Positions 63,844 to 64,000 of a stretch of DNA of 64,000 nucleotides are shown one piece after another (position 1 is the stretch's first letter; each line of letters opens with the position of its first letter). The notes beneath the pieces are model-generated. The model saw nothing but the letters and a program-made list of their open reading frames with translations, did no database searches and was not told where the DNA came from. Origin of the DNA: Helianthus annuus (lineage: Eukaryota; Streptophyta; Magnoliopsida; Asterales; Asteraceae); NCBI RefSeq assembly GCF_002127325.2, contig NC_035439.2, forward strand, positions 146,761,709 through 146,825,708. Reading direction: 5' to 3'. The position numbers and the translations under genes were made by a program.

Positions 63844-64000
63844 TTTTGGTAATGAATTTTGTGGTATCTTTCTATGTTTTTGTGACCATATACTTATACA
63901 GAAGAGGAGTGTCAATAGTAAACTTGACCAAGTAAAAGCTTGGAACTTTCTTTTCCATGGGCATGGTGATTGTGACATTCCAACCATTAAAGTGTAGGGC
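63844..64000. other. RLP2 upstream region, cut by window end
   Basis: The 5' flank resembles that of RLP1 for about 50 bp (TTTTTGTGACCATATAC against TTTTTGTGACTATATATAG), then diverges. No canonical TATA box remains. Window ends here. Confidence 0.5.

Noticed and set aside
63844..63987. 48-codon upstream extension of RLP2
   Set aside because: RLP1 homology starts at MSAKWLLF, which is a good signal peptide; the extension is not shared and covers the promoter.

Overview
This is nuclear DNA of a flowering plant: intron-containing genes with GT-AG borders, tRNA-iMet-primed LTR retrotransposons, Mutator-like (MULE), CACTA and Helitron transposons, a tRNA-derived SINE and plant LRR receptor-like genes. 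I infer a eudicot, most likely Asteraceae, from the general look of the Gypsy LTRs; nothing in the window proves the species. Almost all of it is transposon layered on an old duplicated host block. No bacterial, organellar, rRNA or CRISPR sequence is seen.

Host layer. A block made of a U-box-type protein-kinase gene fragment followed by a minus-strand LRR receptor-like protein (RLP) gene occurs twice. Copy A is the kinase fragment (421-567, 4038-4375, 15365-15702) plus RLP1 (19481-21763, one nonsense codon). Copy B is the kinase fragment (about 40500-40880) plus RLP2 (61705-63843, intact). A third RLP scrap lies at 27204-27357. An F-box gene fragment (29885-30003 and 38651-38935) is split by a Gypsy element. 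The two copies of the block serve as each other's empty-site reference, so several insertions can be proved from this window alone.

Transposon layer, left to right. 568-15364: defective chromodomain Gypsy with 3.47-kb LTRs; its left LTR is followed, abnormally, by a second copy of the kinase flank. 15708-19206: solo LTR of a related family, opposite strand, TSD GTCAT. 21950-22182: SINE with a 16-bp TSD. 22879-25181 and 25182-26048: two head-to-tail Helitron-like elements, the first holding a 1.36-kb MULE (23148-24509). 27.8-28.7 kb: MITE-like repeats with a CACTA end. 30004-38650: a second chromodomain Gypsy, TSD TAAGA, LTRs with unusual TA...CA ends. 39079-40037: a MITE and a CACTA end. 41179-61312: a 20.1-kb MULE with about 490-bp terminal inverted repeats and a perfect 9-bp TSD ATAAACTTA, itself interrupted by a 7.37-kb gag-only Copia element (52029-59398).

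The giant MULE is the most interesting system. It carries a mudrA transposase, three Ulp1-like (C48) protease homologues, two SANT/trihelix-like small genes and one acidic small ORF. One Ulp1 homologue keeps His, Asp and Cys but is broken by indels. The other two lack all three catalytic residues, and one of these (49725-50882) has a clean uninterrupted two-exon reading frame. A motif (GAAACGGCTCG, or its complement) repeated about every 21-22 bp, two helical turns, lies in both terminal repeats and again in the intergenic space between two divergent Ulp1-like genes. This suggests one DNA-binding protein, probably element-encoded, acting on ends and internal promoter alike; that link is inference.
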